Part shown: piece by piece, positions 25,603 through 34,375 of the stretch
How the letters are laid out: each line of letters begins with the position of its first letter
Position numbering within the stretch: the first letter of the stretch is position 1
Assembly: GCA_964526785.1 (NCBI GenBank)
Contig: CAZGMJ010000050.1
Coordinates: 1-38,468 of the forward strand
Length of the DNA stretch: 38,468 nucleotides
Direction of reading: 5' to 3'
DNA from: CAZGMJ01 sp964526785
GTDB taxonomy: Bacteria; Planctomycetota; Phycisphaerae; Sedimentisphaerales; Anaerobacaceae
Translations under genes and position numbers: made by a program
The notes under the pieces: generated by a model
What the model was told of the DNA's origin: nothing
What the model saw: the letters and a program-made list of their open reading frames with translations, nothing else
Databases searched by the model: none

Positions 25603-26502
25603 CTACCTGTCGGCCTCGGCAGGGTTCACGATGAAGTCGCTTATTGCGAGGCCCGCGACATCTGCGGCGTTGAATTCGGGGGATTTGACAACGATGCGAT
25701 TGGCACTCTTGTTGACGTCGACGATAACGCCTATCACTCTATCGATAGCCGCGGCGTCCCGCAGGGCGACGAGACGATTTGCAAGTTGGCTGCCGGGTGC
25801 GCAGCAAATGTACTGAGTGGCAAGCCGGTCCAGATCGAATCGTTCACGAACCGTCCGCTCGAAGTATGCGGCGAACCGTTCGCTTCGAAACCGGCGGCGC
25901 TGCTCAGGGGACTTGGCAGATATGCCCTGTGGAGGCCGCAACTGTATAATTCGGCAGTTGTCGCGGATCAGTCCGCTCAGGATCGGCGAGAGTTCTTCAT
26001 CGTGCTGCACTGCAACAATCCATCTAGGCTTGACGACCTGGCACACGGTCCACCACAATGCGGCGGCGGCAGGACCATCCACAAAGCCCGGCGTGTCGAC
26101 GATCACCAGATCCGCCAGGGTACGGGAGGAATTGACGGCGCGCATTATCGCACCGGTAAACTGCAGCAGATGGCGATTGGGTGCAACGCTGCCGACAAAA
26201 GCGACACCGGCGGGATCCAATTGCGCAAGGTCCGGGCCTTCCCAGTCGTTCATCCGGGCCTGTGCCGCAACGGTTTTGCCTACAACTGCCCATCCGACTG
26301 TAGTGGGCGGGCCGATATGAGACTGACCGATGTCGGCGTCGATTACCGCCGTTGGTCCGGAGACGGTCAGAAGAGTTGCGAGTCCTCGTGCAAGCGTGGT
26401 CTTACCTGTATCGGCTCGGCCGAGCAGCAGGCAGACACCGTGAGGTTGCTTGCCGGCGCCCTGCATCTCTTCGATCACTTTTTCAATCCTTGTCTGCGGC
26501 AT
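25603..26502 (-). CDS. Clp1/Grc3-type polynucleotide 5'-hydroxyl kinase
   Basis: The 299-residue P-loop protein resembles the Clp1/Grc3/Nol9 family, which phosphorylates 5'-OH ends of RNA or DNA with ATP or GTP. Residues 28-36 are the Walker A motif GRADTGKTT. VIDADIGQSHIGPPTT (53-68) matches the family signature around D-x-D-x-GQ. LVIVDTPGFVDG near 132-143 fits the Walker B/lid region. A C-terminal beta-rich domain (about 230-299) corresponds to the small Clp1 C-terminal domain. Unlike eukaryotic Clp1 it has no N-terminal extension. The ribosome binding site is weak (AGAGTGAAG). It lies 1.5 kb from archease and RtcB, which act on the same 5'-OH RNA ends, though it is transcribed in the opposite direction. 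An alternative is another SIMIBI-type NTPase, but the GQ motif favours Clp1. Confidence 0.78.
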   Translation of the reverse strand: MPQTRIEKVIEEMQGAGKQPHGVCLLLGRADTGKTTLARGLATLLTVSGPTAVIDADIGQSHIGPPTTVGWAVVGKTVAAQARMNDWEGPDLAQLDPAGVAFVGSVAPNRHLLQFTGAIMRAVNSSRTLADLVIVDTPGFVDGPAAAALWWTVCQVVKPRWIVAVQHDEELSPILSGLIRDNCRIIQLRPPQGISAKSPEQRRRFRSERFAAYFERTVRERFDLDRLATQYICCAPGSQLANRLVALRDAAAIDRVIGVIVDVNKSANRIVVKSPEFNAADVAGLAISDFIVNPAEADR

Positions 26503-26824
26503 ACAGCTTCACTCTTCATTGTTTACGTGCATTCGATTTGGTTTTCCTCTGTTATCAGTTATGAGGATACCCTGTTCGGCCGGCTGGAGCAACGCGATGT
26601 TGCCGAATGCCTTTTCGGCTGTTGAAAAAAGCGAGCTGCGATCATAAACGAGACCGGCGGTACCAGGAGAAATCCGAGCCGGAATTGAGCGCATTGCTTA
26701 TTGCGGCTGTTCGTTATTCTTTGTACGAGTGGGCGTAAAGATGGGGATGTCGAATAGCGCGTGCGGTGTTTTCGAGATACGCCGAACAGGCACCTATCTG
26801 GTGATGGTCAGGAGGTTCGAGCTT
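26503..26824. other. Divergent intergenic region
   Basis: It separates the leftward Clp1-like gene from the rightward DUF2267 gene and must hold both promoters. No strong consensus boxes were seen (a weak TTGCGG-17-TACGAG lies on the plus strand at about 26700-26730). It ends with AGGAGG nine bases before the next ATG. Confidence 0.5.
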
Positions 26825-27250
26825 ATGCAGTACCAACAGTTCATCCAAAACGTACAACAGGCCGCTGCGACTGATTCTCCGGTGGAGGTCGAGCGAGCAG
26901 TGCAGGCGACGCTGGCCACATTGGGTGAACTGCTCTCCAGGAAGGAGCGGAGCGACCTGGCTTCCGAGTTGCCGAAGCCGCTGCAGGAGTATGTCGAGGA
27001 AAAACGGGCGATAGTTGAGGGCAGGGACCGAACGCGGCGTTTCAGCCTCGAGGAGTTCTACAATCGTGTGGCGGCTCGGGCCGATGTGGGGTATCCCGCA
27101 GCGGTCAGGCGCAGCGGATGCGTTATGCGGGTGCTGAGCGCCGCTGTCTCGCAGGGGGAATTGACGGACGTCTTTTCCGAACTGCCGGCCGATTACGACG
27201 AATTGTTGCGGGTCGATCGCACAAGTGCCGGCCCGCCGAAACACCAGTAG
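26825..27250 (+). CDS. DUF2267 protein
   Basis: The 141-residue helical cytoplasmic protein matches DUF2267: an initial YQQFIQNVQQAA helix, VERAVQATLATLGELLS, then ERSDLASELPKPLQEYV. A second, weaker repeat follows (FYNRVAARADV...VMRVLSAAVSQGELTDVFSELPADYDELL), so the protein appears to be two copies of the same unit, as is common in the family. No biochemical function is established. ATG 26825 is chosen because AGGAGG lies at the right distance; in-frame codons upstream extend 32 residues without a site. The glycine-zipper lipoprotein starts 16 bases after its stop, so the two are very likely one transcript, perhaps linked to envelope stress. That role is inference. Confidence 0.82.
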   Translation: MQYQQFIQNVQQAAATDSPVEVERAVQATLATLGELLSRKERSDLASELPKPLQEYVEEKRAIVEGRDRTRRFSLEEFYNRVAARADVGYPAAVRRSGCVMRVLSAAVSQGELTDVFSELPADYDELLRVDRTSAGPPKHQ

Positions 27251-27266
27251 AAAGAAAGGATAAGAG

Positions 27267-27713
27267 ATGGCTAAGAAGAGAGTAACCGTAATCGTTGTTT
27301 GTATTTTCTGTTTGTTGCTGGCGGTGGTGGCGGGCTGCGAAAGCAAATCCAAGACGGGCGCCGCAGTCGGTGCGGCCGGCGGAGCCGCCGCGGGTCAGGC
27401 GATCGGTGGAAATACCGAGGGAACTCTGATTGGTGCGGGCGTCGGAGCGCTCGGCGGCTACTTCATAGGCAGACACATGGATGAAAAAGATGAGGATGAG
27501 GAGCAGGAATTACAGAAAGTGGACACTGCAGATGAGGTAGAGGAGCAGGGCCTGGATGTGGGCGACACCGTTTCCGTGAATATCGCCAACAGCGACGGTT
27601 CGGTTCGGACGGTACGGCTAACCAAGACCGAGGAGGGATATGTGGGGCCGCAGGGCGAATACTATGAGACGATGCCCACGATAGATCACTTAGAAGAGGT
27701 TTACGGCAAATAG
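27267..27713 (+). CDS. Glycine-zipper lipoprotein
   Basis: The 148-residue envelope protein begins with a lipoprotein signal (hydrophobic core about 6-22, lipobox VAGC with Cys24). A glycine zipper follows (about 31-68, GAAVGAAGGAAAG ... GTLIGAGVGALGGYFIG), a motif that packs two helices in a membrane. An acidic linker (DEKDEDEEQE) leads to a C-terminal beta-rich segment (about 95-125, VGDTVSVNIANSDGSVRTV). The arrangement resembles SlyB/OmpA-associated glycine-zipper lipoproteins that stabilise the outer membrane. AGAAAGGA precedes the ATG. It follows the DUF2267 gene by 16 bases and precedes archease by about 270 bases. Confidence 0.82.
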   Translation: MAKKRVTVIVVCIFCLLLAVVAGCESKSKTGAAVGAAGGAAAGQAIGGNTEGTLIGAGVGALGGYFIGRHMDEKDEDEEQELQKVDTADEVEEQGLDVGDTVSVNIANSDGSVRTVRLTKTEEGYVGPQGEYYETMPTIDHLEEVYGK

Positions 27714-27982
27714 GAAAAGCGTCGCTCACGTGCCGAATTACCGTCGAATCCTACGGGGGTGCAGCATATCCTGTTGGCGATCGTGTACGGCGTTTCGTGA
27801 GAAGCCTGCACGGATCCGGCTCATATCAGTGACCGCGACTACAGGTTGAGATACCGCGTTGCGTTTCATTAAGCGTGTTGTCCAGGCTGTTAAAAAGCAG
27901 CGGCAGAGGATGTACGAGCACGGGCGGATACGTTAAGCTTGTTGCCGTCGATTCGGCCCCGTCGTCTGTTTTGGATTTGCTT

Positions 27983-28405
27983 ATGGCCAAGAGCTGTTGG
28001 GAACATATTTCGCATCCTTCGGATATGGGTATCCGGGGCGTGGGGGGGACGCGCGAGCAGGCCTTTGCGCAGGCCGCGGTCGGGCTGACGGCCATTATCA
28101 CGGCTCCGGAAGCGGTACGGCCGGAGCGGGCGGTGGAGATAGAATGCAGGGAGGAGGATGACGAGCTGCTTCTGTGCAAATGGCTTAGCACGTTGCTCTA
28201 CGAGATGGACACGCGCGGGATGCTGTTCGGCCGGTTCGACGTTGAGGCGATTGACGGCGGCGTCCGAGCGGTCGCATGGGGCGAGCCGGTAGATGTCGAG
28301 AGACATGAGCCTGCGGTGGAGGTCAAGGCGGTGACTTACGCCGGCTTGAAGGTCGAACGAAACGAGCAAGGGCAGTGGGTGGTCGAGTGTATCGTGGATG
28401 TGTAG
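27983..28405 (+). CDS. Archease, activator of RtcB
   Basis: Archease speeds the guanylylation and multiple turnover of the RNA ligase RtcB. The 140-residue product has the family pattern: WEHISHPSDMGIRGVGGTREQAFAQA at the start, with the metal-binding Asp14 of the HxxDxGI type; ELLLCKWLSTLLYEMD in the middle; and an acidic end (ECIVDV) that usually supplies another metal ligand. ATG 27983 gives the normal family length; the frame extends 36 residues upstream, but those are not archease-like. The ribosome binding site is weak (GGA seven bases upstream). RtcB begins 45 bases after the stop, so the pair is probably one operon. The 270 bases before it contain no gene and no clear promoter. Confidence 0.9.
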   Translation: MAKSCWEHISHPSDMGIRGVGGTREQAFAQAAVGLTAIITAPEAVRPERAVEIECREEDDELLLCKWLSTLLYEMDTRGMLFGRFDVEAIDGGVRAVAWGEPVDVERHEPAVEVKAVTYAGLKVERNEQGQWVVECIVDV

Positions 28406-28450
28406 GCCGCGTCAGCCGGGATTTTGAATAATGGAAAGCAGAAGGGTCCT

Positions 28451-29881
28451 ATGTACGCTGAGAGAATACGACGAACGTCGAAGTATGCGTGGACGATCGA
28501 GCCGGTTGGTTCGATGCGCGTGCCTGTGACGATTTACGCGGACAAGCAGTTGATCGACGACATGGATGAACAGGTGTATCGCCAGGCGGCGAACGTGGCG
28601 TCGCTGCCCGGCGTGGTGAAGGCCTCGTATGCAATGCCGGATGCGCACTGGGGCTATGGTTTTCCGATCGGCGGCGTTGCGGCGTTCGATCCGCGGGCAG
28701 GCGGAATCATATCGGCCGGTGGTGTGGGATTCGATATTTCCTGCGGCGTGCGGGCGCTCAAGACCGGACTTTCCGTCGACGACGTTCAGCCGGCGGCTGA
28801 GCGGCTGGCCGAACGTCTGGCACGGCGCATACCGGCGGGCGTCGGCAGTTCGGGCAAGCTCAAGCTCTCGCCCAAAGAGATGGAGAGCATGCTGGCCGGC
28901 GGGGCCGAGTGGGCGGTCGAGCAGGGCTACGGGACGCGCGACGATCTGAGCCACACGGAAGAGAACGGCCGTATGGCCGATGCCGAGCCGCGCTATGTCT
29001 CGAAACAGGCCAGGGACCGTCAGCAGAAGCAGGTCGGCACGCTGGGCTCGGGCAACCATTATCTTGAAGTGCAGAAGGTTACGCGTATCTTCGACGCCGA
29101 CTGCGCGAAGGCTTTCGGCCTGGCTGAAGGCGATGTGCTTGTGAGCATTCACTGCGGCTCCCGCGGGCTCGGCCATCAGGTTGCCACGGACTTTCTGCCG
29201 AAGATGATCAAGGCGGCCAGAAGTGAGGGGATCCAGCTGCCCGAACGTGAATTGGCGTGCGCGCCGATTCAGTCGGACGTGGGCAGACAGTATTACGGGG
29301 CGATGTGCGCGGGTATCAATTGTGCCCTGGCGAATCGGCAGGTGCTGACGCATCTGGTGCGCGAAGTCTTCGAGGAGGTGGCCGGTGGAACGGAGCTCAA
29401 GCTGCTCTACGACGTCTCGCACAATACCTGCAAGCTCGAGCAGCATCAGGTCGACGGAAAGGCCGAAAGACTGTACGTCCATCGCAAGGGGGCGACGCGA
29501 GGTTTCGGCCCCGGTCATCCTTCGCTGCCCGAGGATTTACGAGAGGCCGGCCAGCCTGTGCTAATCGGCGGGACGATGGGTACGGCTTCGTACATACTGG
29601 CCGGGACGGAAAAAGGTATGGAGCTTTCGTTCGGCTCGTGCTGCCACGGTGCGGGCCGGGCAATGAGCCGCAAGCAGGCCACAAAACGCTGGCACGGGAG
29701 GGACATTGTCCGGCATCTCTCCGGTCAGGGGATTATCATTCGCGGTGTGTCGATGCGAGGTATTGCAGAGGAGGCCCCCGGGGCGTACAAGGACGTCGAG
29801 GTGGTGGTGAATGCCTCGGAAAACGCGGGCCTGGCGAAGAAGGTTGCCATGCTCAAGCCTATGATCTGTGTCAAGGGCTGA
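28451..29881 (+). CDS. rtcB: tRNA-splicing/RNA repair ligase RtcB
   Basis: RtcB joins RNA 2',3'-cyclic phosphate or 3'-phosphate ends to 5'-OH ends with GTP and Mn2+. The 476-residue protein keeps its whole active site: MPDAHWGYGFPIGG near 62-75, GFDISCGVR (Asp95, Cys98), GSGNHYLEVQ (His203), SIHCGSRGLGHQ (His234), YDVSHN (His324) and CCHGAGRAMSR with His399 as the probable GMP-accepting nucleophile. ATG 28451 follows GAAGGG at five bases. A frame nine residues longer has no better site. It is the second gene of a pair with archease. No RtcR-type sigma-54 regulator or RtcA cyclase is in the window, unlike the E. coli rtc locus. In bacteria without tRNA introns the role is RNA or ribosome repair. 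Confidence 0.96.
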   Translation: MYAERIRRTSKYAWTIEPVGSMRVPVTIYADKQLIDDMDEQVYRQAANVASLPGVVKASYAMPDAHWGYGFPIGGVAAFDPRAGGIISAGGVGFDISCGVRALKTGLSVDDVQPAAERLAERLARRIPAGVGSSGKLKLSPKEMESMLAGGAEWAVEQGYGTRDDLSHTEENGRMADAEPRYVSKQARDRQQKQVGTLGSGNHYLEVQKVTRIFDADCAKAFGLAEGDVLVSIHCGSRGLGHQVATDFLPKMIKAARSEGIQLPERELACAPIQSDVGRQYYGAMCAGINCALANRQVLTHLVREVFEEVAGGTELKLLYDVSHNTCKLEQHQVDGKAERLYVHRKGATRGFGPGHPSLPEDLREAGQPVLIGGTMGTASYILAGTEKGMELSFGSCCHGAGRAMSRKQATKRWHGRDIVRHLSGQGIIIRGVSMRGIAEEAPGAYKDVEVVVNASENAGLAKKVAMLKPMICVKG

Positions 29882-29911
29882 TAACGGCGTGCAAGGCATT
29901 GTCGTTCGGGG

Positions 29912-30628
29912 TTACGGCAACGGGAAGAAGTGCAGCGTCAGCGTTTGTTGTCCGACGGTGCATGTGGTCAGTCGGGCTCGTCGGTCCTCGGCCAGAACGA
30001 CGGGATCGAACGACTGACCGGTAAGCAGAGAGATAATGACGGTATTGAGCAAATTGTCGGTCTCGATGCCCTCGGGGCCGACGCGCTCGTGATAGTTTTT
30101 TTTGGCCATCATCTTTGCCAGAGGCGTCACGTTGACGGCCCCGACCTTGACGGTGGCTACATCGAGATGGAAGAAGCCGGTTTCGTCGATGTACGGTGCG
30201 ATCTCGACGGTAACGATGAGCTTGACGCCTTCAATATCCGCGGTGCCCATCAACACAACGTTGTTCGGCTCGAATACGACGGCCGGGGCGTACAGCATCA
30301 CTCCTTCCGCCTCCTTGGGCCAGTCCGCCTGGGCAACGGCCTCGTTGAGCGGTTCCTGACGGACCACTATTTCGAACGGATTGCCGCGCTGCACGCCGTT
30401 GTAAAACTGCGACGAGAGCTTGAGCCAGTAAGGGTGCACCTCGTCCGGATCGTACGGGCCGCGCGCCGATGGATTGTAACCGCCCGGCCGATGCAGCAGC
30501 AGTGCGATCACCAGGAGGGTGACCGCCAGGTCAATGAACAGCCAGAACGCCAGCTTTTTGAGCCTGCGTTGTCGCTTTGAAGTCGAAGGTCCCGCCTCTT
30601 TCGGTATTTCAGCCTTGCTCGAATCCAT
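29912..30628 (-). CDS. Single-span membrane protein, unidentified
   Basis: The 238-residue protein starts with a charged cytoplasmic tail (KRQRRLKK), has one membrane span at about residues 27-46 (LAFWLFIDLAVTLLVIALLL), and then a large outer domain of about 190 residues. The outer part alternates strands (VMLYAPAVVFEPNNVVLMG, GVKLIVTVEIAPYIDE) and resembles beta-rich lipid-binding or LmeA/DUF2993-like folds, but the match is not strong enough to name. The ATG has no strong ribosome binding site. It converges on rtcB with a 30-base gap and no clear terminator between. Functional linkage to the RNA ligase is not implied. Confidence 0.7.
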   Translation of the reverse strand: MDSSKAEIPKEAGPSTSKRQRRLKKLAFWLFIDLAVTLLVIALLLHRPGGYNPSARGPYDPDEVHPYWLKLSSQFYNGVQRGNPFEIVVRQEPLNEAVAQADWPKEAEGVMLYAPAVVFEPNNVVLMGTADIEGVKLIVTVEIAPYIDETGFFHLDVATVKVGAVNVTPLAKMMAKKNYHERVGPEGIETDNLLNTVIISLLTGQSFDPVVLAEDRRARLTTCTVGQQTLTLHFFPLP

Positions 30629-30775
30629 CGGCGCGATTATAGTGTGCCGGTAATTCGTGTGAAAGGCTTTTCCGTCGAGCTTTCGAAGTTCGGCGATATC
30701 GAAGCCGATGTCCGTTGGACGTCGAAGCGCTGAGAACGCGTATTCTCAAGCAAGGAAAGGAAGGTTTATCGAGTA

Positions 30776-31726
30776 ATGGCAAATCATTTTGCTGATCGTT
30801 TATGTCAGGCCGTTGGAAACAAGAAGACTTCTTTGATAGTGGGGTTGGACCCCGTTTACGCCAGATTACCCGCGTCCATCCGGTCGCACCGTGCGATGAA
30901 CGACGAGCAGGATGCCGCGGCCGCGGTCGATGCAATCCTCGATTTCTGCACGCAGGTCATGCGGATCGTCGCACCGATGGTGCCGGCCGTAAAGATGAAC
31001 ATCGCATTTTTCGAAAAATACCTCTGGGAGGGCATCGAGACCTACTATTCGCTGATCAGTGAGGCGGATGATCTGGGACTCGAAGTCATCGGGGACGTCA
31101 AACGCGGCGATATCGGCCACACCGCCGAATTGTACGCCTCGGCCCATCTGGAGAACTCCGAACTGGTCGGCTTCGAGGACACCATTACCCCCGACGCCAT
31201 CACCGTCAACGGTTACCCCGGAGCAGATGGTATAGAGCCCTTTGCCAAGGTTGCCGAGACGCAGGGCAAGGGCTTGTTCGTCCTGGTCCGCACCAGCAAC
31301 CCGTCGGCCGCCTCCATTCAGGATATCGCCGACGCCGACGGACAGCGGGTCTACGAGCGAGTTGCTCAGATTGTCGCCGAGATCGGTGACAAACCCGAAC
31401 GCATAGGCGAGTGCGGCTACAGCAACGTCGGCATGGTGGTTGGCGGCACGGCTCCGGAAGTCACCGCCGCTCTTCGCGAGAAGTACGACAAGACATGGTT
31501 CCTCGTTCCCGGCTACGGATCGCAGGGGGCCTCAGGCGAAGATTGCGTACGTTTCTGCAAGACCGACGGCACCGGAGCCCTGATTAACGCCTCGCGTTCG
31601 ATCATCTATGCGTATGAGCGGCCGCAATACAAGGAGAAGTACGGCGACGACTGGAAGGCGTGTATTCAGCAGGCGGTGATCGATGCCAAGGTGGACCTGG
31701 CCAACGCCATGCAGAGCAAGCTGTAG
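30776..31726 (+). CDS. pyrF: Orotidine 5'-phosphate decarboxylase
   Basis: PyrF decarboxylates OMP to UMP, the last step of de novo pyrimidine synthesis. The 316-residue length and sequence fit the longer 'type 2' PyrF group found in actinobacteria, planctomycetes and others. LIVGLDPVYARLP lies at 20-32 (substrate Asp25). VIGDVKRGDIGHTAELY at 105-120 holds the catalytic Asp107-Lys109-Asp112 set. ITVNGYPGADGIEPF follows, and VPGYGSQGA near 250 is the phosphate loop. AAGGAAAGGAAGG precedes the ATG. It starts the block of C-rich plus-strand genes that runs to 37 kb. The next gene is 140 bases on, so co-transcription is uncertain. Confidence 0.95.
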   Translation: MANHFADRLCQAVGNKKTSLIVGLDPVYARLPASIRSHRAMNDEQDAAAAVDAILDFCTQVMRIVAPMVPAVKMNIAFFEKYLWEGIETYYSLISEADDLGLEVIGDVKRGDIGHTAELYASAHLENSELVGFEDTITPDAITVNGYPGADGIEPFAKVAETQGKGLFVLVRTSNPSAASIQDIADADGQRVYERVAQIVAEIGDKPERIGECGYSNVGMVVGGTAPEVTAALREKYDKTWFLVPGYGSQGASGEDCVRFCKTDGTGALINASRSIIYAYERPQYKEKYGDDWKACIQQAVIDAKVDLANAMQSKL

Positions 31727-31866
31727 CAGCCGGGCGGACAAAGTGAAGCGTGCATACCGGCGCATGGCGCAGGCCGGAGCCTGTCGGGATGCGGCAGAAT
31801 CACGGAATGGCGGTCTGCGGGGCTTCTGATGCTGCCTCGTATCAGCGCCGCCGAGCCTGAACAACG

Positions 31867-32643
31867 ATGAACACGGCCCCGAATCACCAATCGAGCACGC
31901 AGTCCGAGCGGATTTGCGCGATGTTCGACCACATTGCGCCCCGATACGACCTGCTCAACCATCTACTGTCCTTCGGCTTTGATATCCGCTGGCGGCGGGA
32001 GGTTGCTCGTAGTACCCCGAAAAATAGACCGCTTGACCTGCTTGATCTGGCCACCGGCACAGGCGATCTTCTGGTCGCATGCCTGAACAGCGATGCAACT
32101 ATCGCACGGGCTGTCGGACTGGACCTGTCGCAACAGATGATTGACGTAGCCCGCCGCAAGCTCAACAACTGCGCCGGCCGGCCCGCCGTCGAGCTGATAC
32201 GTGGTGATGCCTGCAATACCGGAATGCCGGACAGCAGCTTTGACGTTATTACCATGGGTTTTGGCATACGCAACACACCAGATGTGGCCCTGACGTTGCG
32301 GGAGATATTCAGACTCCTCAAGCCGGGCGGTTCGACCCTTATCCTCGAATTCTCCATGCCGGATCGGCCGTTCTTCAAAAAACTGTACGCATTCTATCTG
32401 CGGCATTTGGTTCCGGCCCTCGGTGCACTGATTGCTCGGGACAGGACCGCTTATCGCTATCTCAATACCAGCATCGAGGCTTTCGAAGCGCCTGCTGGAT
32501 TTGAGAAACTGATGCGGGGGGCGGGCTTTTGCTCCATTCGGACCAAGAGCCTGACCTGCGGTGTTGCCCGCATCTACATCGGCTCAAGACCGGCGGCCGA
32601 AGCGCCGCCATCGTGCCATGCGCCCACGTCGCGAAAGCCGTAA
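31867..32643 (+). CDS. ubiE: UbiE/MenG quinone C-methyltransferase
   Basis: This enzyme methylates demethylmenaquinone (or the ubiquinone precursor) with S-adenosylmethionine. The 258-residue protein has MFDHIAPRYDLLNHLLSFGFD (about 19-39), the SAM motif LDLATGTGDLL (59-69), VGLDLSQQMIDVARRKL and the post-motif REIFRLLKPGG near 150. The C-terminal 20 residues are a non-conserved Pro/Ser-rich tail. The ribosome binding site is poor, but the start matches the family's N-terminus. In a planctomycete the substrate is most likely demethylmenaquinone. No other quinone genes are present; murD follows after 127 bases. Confidence 0.92.
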   Translation: MNTAPNHQSSTQSERICAMFDHIAPRYDLLNHLLSFGFDIRWRREVARSTPKNRPLDLLDLATGTGDLLVACLNSDATIARAVGLDLSQQMIDVARRKLNNCAGRPAVELIRGDACNTGMPDSSFDVITMGFGIRNTPDVALTLREIFRLLKPGGSTLILEFSMPDRPFFKKLYAFYLRHLVPALGALIARDRTAYRYLNTSIEAFEAPAGFEKLMRGAGFCSIRTKSLTCGVARIYIGSRPAAEAPPSCHAPTSRKP

Positions 32644-32770
32644 GCCATGCCTGCCGCGGATCGAAGATGAGCCTTCATACTTGCCGCCGCCGTCATTCTG
32701 CCATAGATTAACCTTGTTCGATATTATGACGCGTGTCTCGCGGGAGGTCAGACCGCGTGTGGATTTCGGA

Positions 32771-34168
32771 ATGTTCAGCATGGAAAAGGACTTCTTCTCA
32801 GACAAGAAGATTCTCGTGATGGGACTGGGCCGATTCGGCGGAGGCCTTGACGCCGCCCGATTTGGCCATAAAGCCGGCGCCGCTGTCACTGTCACGGACA
32901 TGGCCACGGCCGATGACCTGCGCGACTCGGTCGATCAACTCGAGGCCCTTCAGGGCGTACAGCTCGTTCTCGGCCGCCACGAGCACAGCGATTTCGCAGC
33001 CGCCGATATCGTCATCGTCAACCCCGCCGTGCCCCCGGACAGTCCGTATATCGATACCGCCCGGGACCACGGCGCACAGATCACATCGCAAGTCGGCATA
33101 TTCTTCGAGCTATGCCCCGCGCCGATCATCGGCATCACCGGCGCCAACGGCAAGAGCACCACCACCGCGCTGACCGCTCATTTGCTCCATAGCGTCCTCG
33201 AACGTGAGCCCGAGACGGTGGATTATCGGGATGTCCGACTGGGCGGCAATATCGGCAACCACCCTCTGTTGACAACGCTCGATCAGATCGAGCCCGACGA
33301 CCTTGTCGTGCTGGAACTTTCGAGCTTCCAGCTTGAGCAACTGGCCGAGATTGAGCGGGCACCGCATGTGGCCCTGCTTACGAACCTGACGCCGAACCAT
33401 CTCGACCGCCACGGCACCTTCGAGGCGTACCGCGCGGCCAAGGAGAACATCTTCAAATGGCAGCGACCCCGCGACGGTCGCCCGGCGATCTCCATTTTCA
33501 ACGCCGAAGACCCCGTGGCCGTCGAATTCTATCATGTGTACCGCACGGACAGCGCCCGAATATCCATTTGCTTTGGGACAACCGATGTGCCGGATACGTT
33601 CAGACGCGCCTTTGCTCTGCCGGGCCCGGCCAATATATCGAATCTCGCCGCAGCTCTCGCGATCGTTCGGCGCTTCGGCCTCAGCGACGCGCAGATTCTC
33701 GCCGCCTTACCCTCTTTCAAAGGCCTGCCCCACAGACTCGAACTGGTCGGCGAATTCGCCGGCGTTCGGTGGTATAACGATTCGATTGCCACCACCGGGC
33801 CGAGCACAATCGCCGCGCTCGACGCCTTCGAATGCCCGATTGTTCTGGTTGCGGGCGGCTACGACAAGAAGCTCCCGTTCGACGAGCTTGGCCGCGTGAT
33901 TGCCCGCAAAGCCAAAGCCGCCGTCCTTATCGGCCAGACCGCCGCGAAGATCGCCGCCGCAATCGAGGCCGGCCGCGATTCGACGCAAGGCGCACCCACA
34001 GTCCGAACGGCCGCTTCTCTGGCAGAGGCCGTCGATACCGCACGGCAACTCGCCGAGGCGGGTGATGCCGTGGTGTTGAGCCCGGCCTGCGCGAGCTACG
34101 ACATGTTCACCAACTTCCAGCATCGCGGCGACCAATTCAGCCGGCTGGCCCGTGACAAGGCGCCATAG
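32771..34168 (+). CDS. murD: UDP-N-acetylmuramoylalanine--D-glutamate ligase
   Basis: MurD adds D-glutamate to UDP-MurNAc-L-Ala in the cytoplasm, which supports peptidoglycan synthesis in this organism. With the start at 32771 the protein is 465 residues, close to the family norm. VMGLGRFGGG lies near 16-25, IIGITGANGKSTTT near 120-133 (ATP loop), LTNLTPNHLDRHGTFEAYRAAK in the middle domain, RWYNDSIATTGPSTIAAL (usually NDSKATN), LVAGGYDKKLPF and LSPACASYDMF. ATG 32780 is an equally possible start. The frame is open for 70 more residues upstream, but these overlap the ubiE tail and are not MurD-like. It stands outside a dcw cluster, as is common in planctomycetes. Confidence 0.94.
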   Translation: MFSMEKDFFSDKKILVMGLGRFGGGLDAARFGHKAGAAVTVTDMATADDLRDSVDQLEALQGVQLVLGRHEHSDFAAADIVIVNPAVPPDSPYIDTARDHGAQITSQVGIFFELCPAPIIGITGANGKSTTTALTAHLLHSVLEREPETVDYRDVRLGGNIGNHPLLTTLDQIEPDDLVVLELSSFQLEQLAEIERAPHVALLTNLTPNHLDRHGTFEAYRAAKENIFKWQRPRDGRPAISIFNAEDPVAVEFYHVYRTDSARISICFGTTDVPDTFRRAFALPGPANISNLAAALAIVRRFGLSDAQILAALPSFKGLPHRLELVGEFAGVRWYNDSIATTGPSTIAALDAFECPIVLVAGGYDKKLPFDELGRVIARKAKAAVLIGQTAAKIAAAIEAGRDSTQGAPTVRTAASLAEAVDTARQLAEAGDAVVLSPACASYDMFTNFQHRGDQFSRLARDKAP

Positions 34169-34197
34169 TTATAGGAAGCTCTACTACGGCGCGCTGG

Positions 34198-34211
34198 TTT
34201 TTTGCAAAAAA
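34198..34211. repeat. Perfect 14-base palindrome after murD
   Basis: TTTTTTGCAAAAAA is perfectly symmetric and lies 30 bases after the murD stop. It has no adjoining G+C stem, so it is not a standard terminator; it could be a bidirectional transcription end or a chance A/T run. Confidence 0.35.
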
Positions 34212-34375
34212 GTCGTAATCCGATGCCGCCGCGTATCCCTGTTTTTTGCCTCGTCACGCCAAACGTCCCCAAATAGAGACGCCCAACACGCTGATTGGCC
34301 GTTAAGCGGTCCGCTCGAACGTCCGATTCACGATCATTCGACATCAGAAACTGGACTTCTTTTCGGGATCGAACA

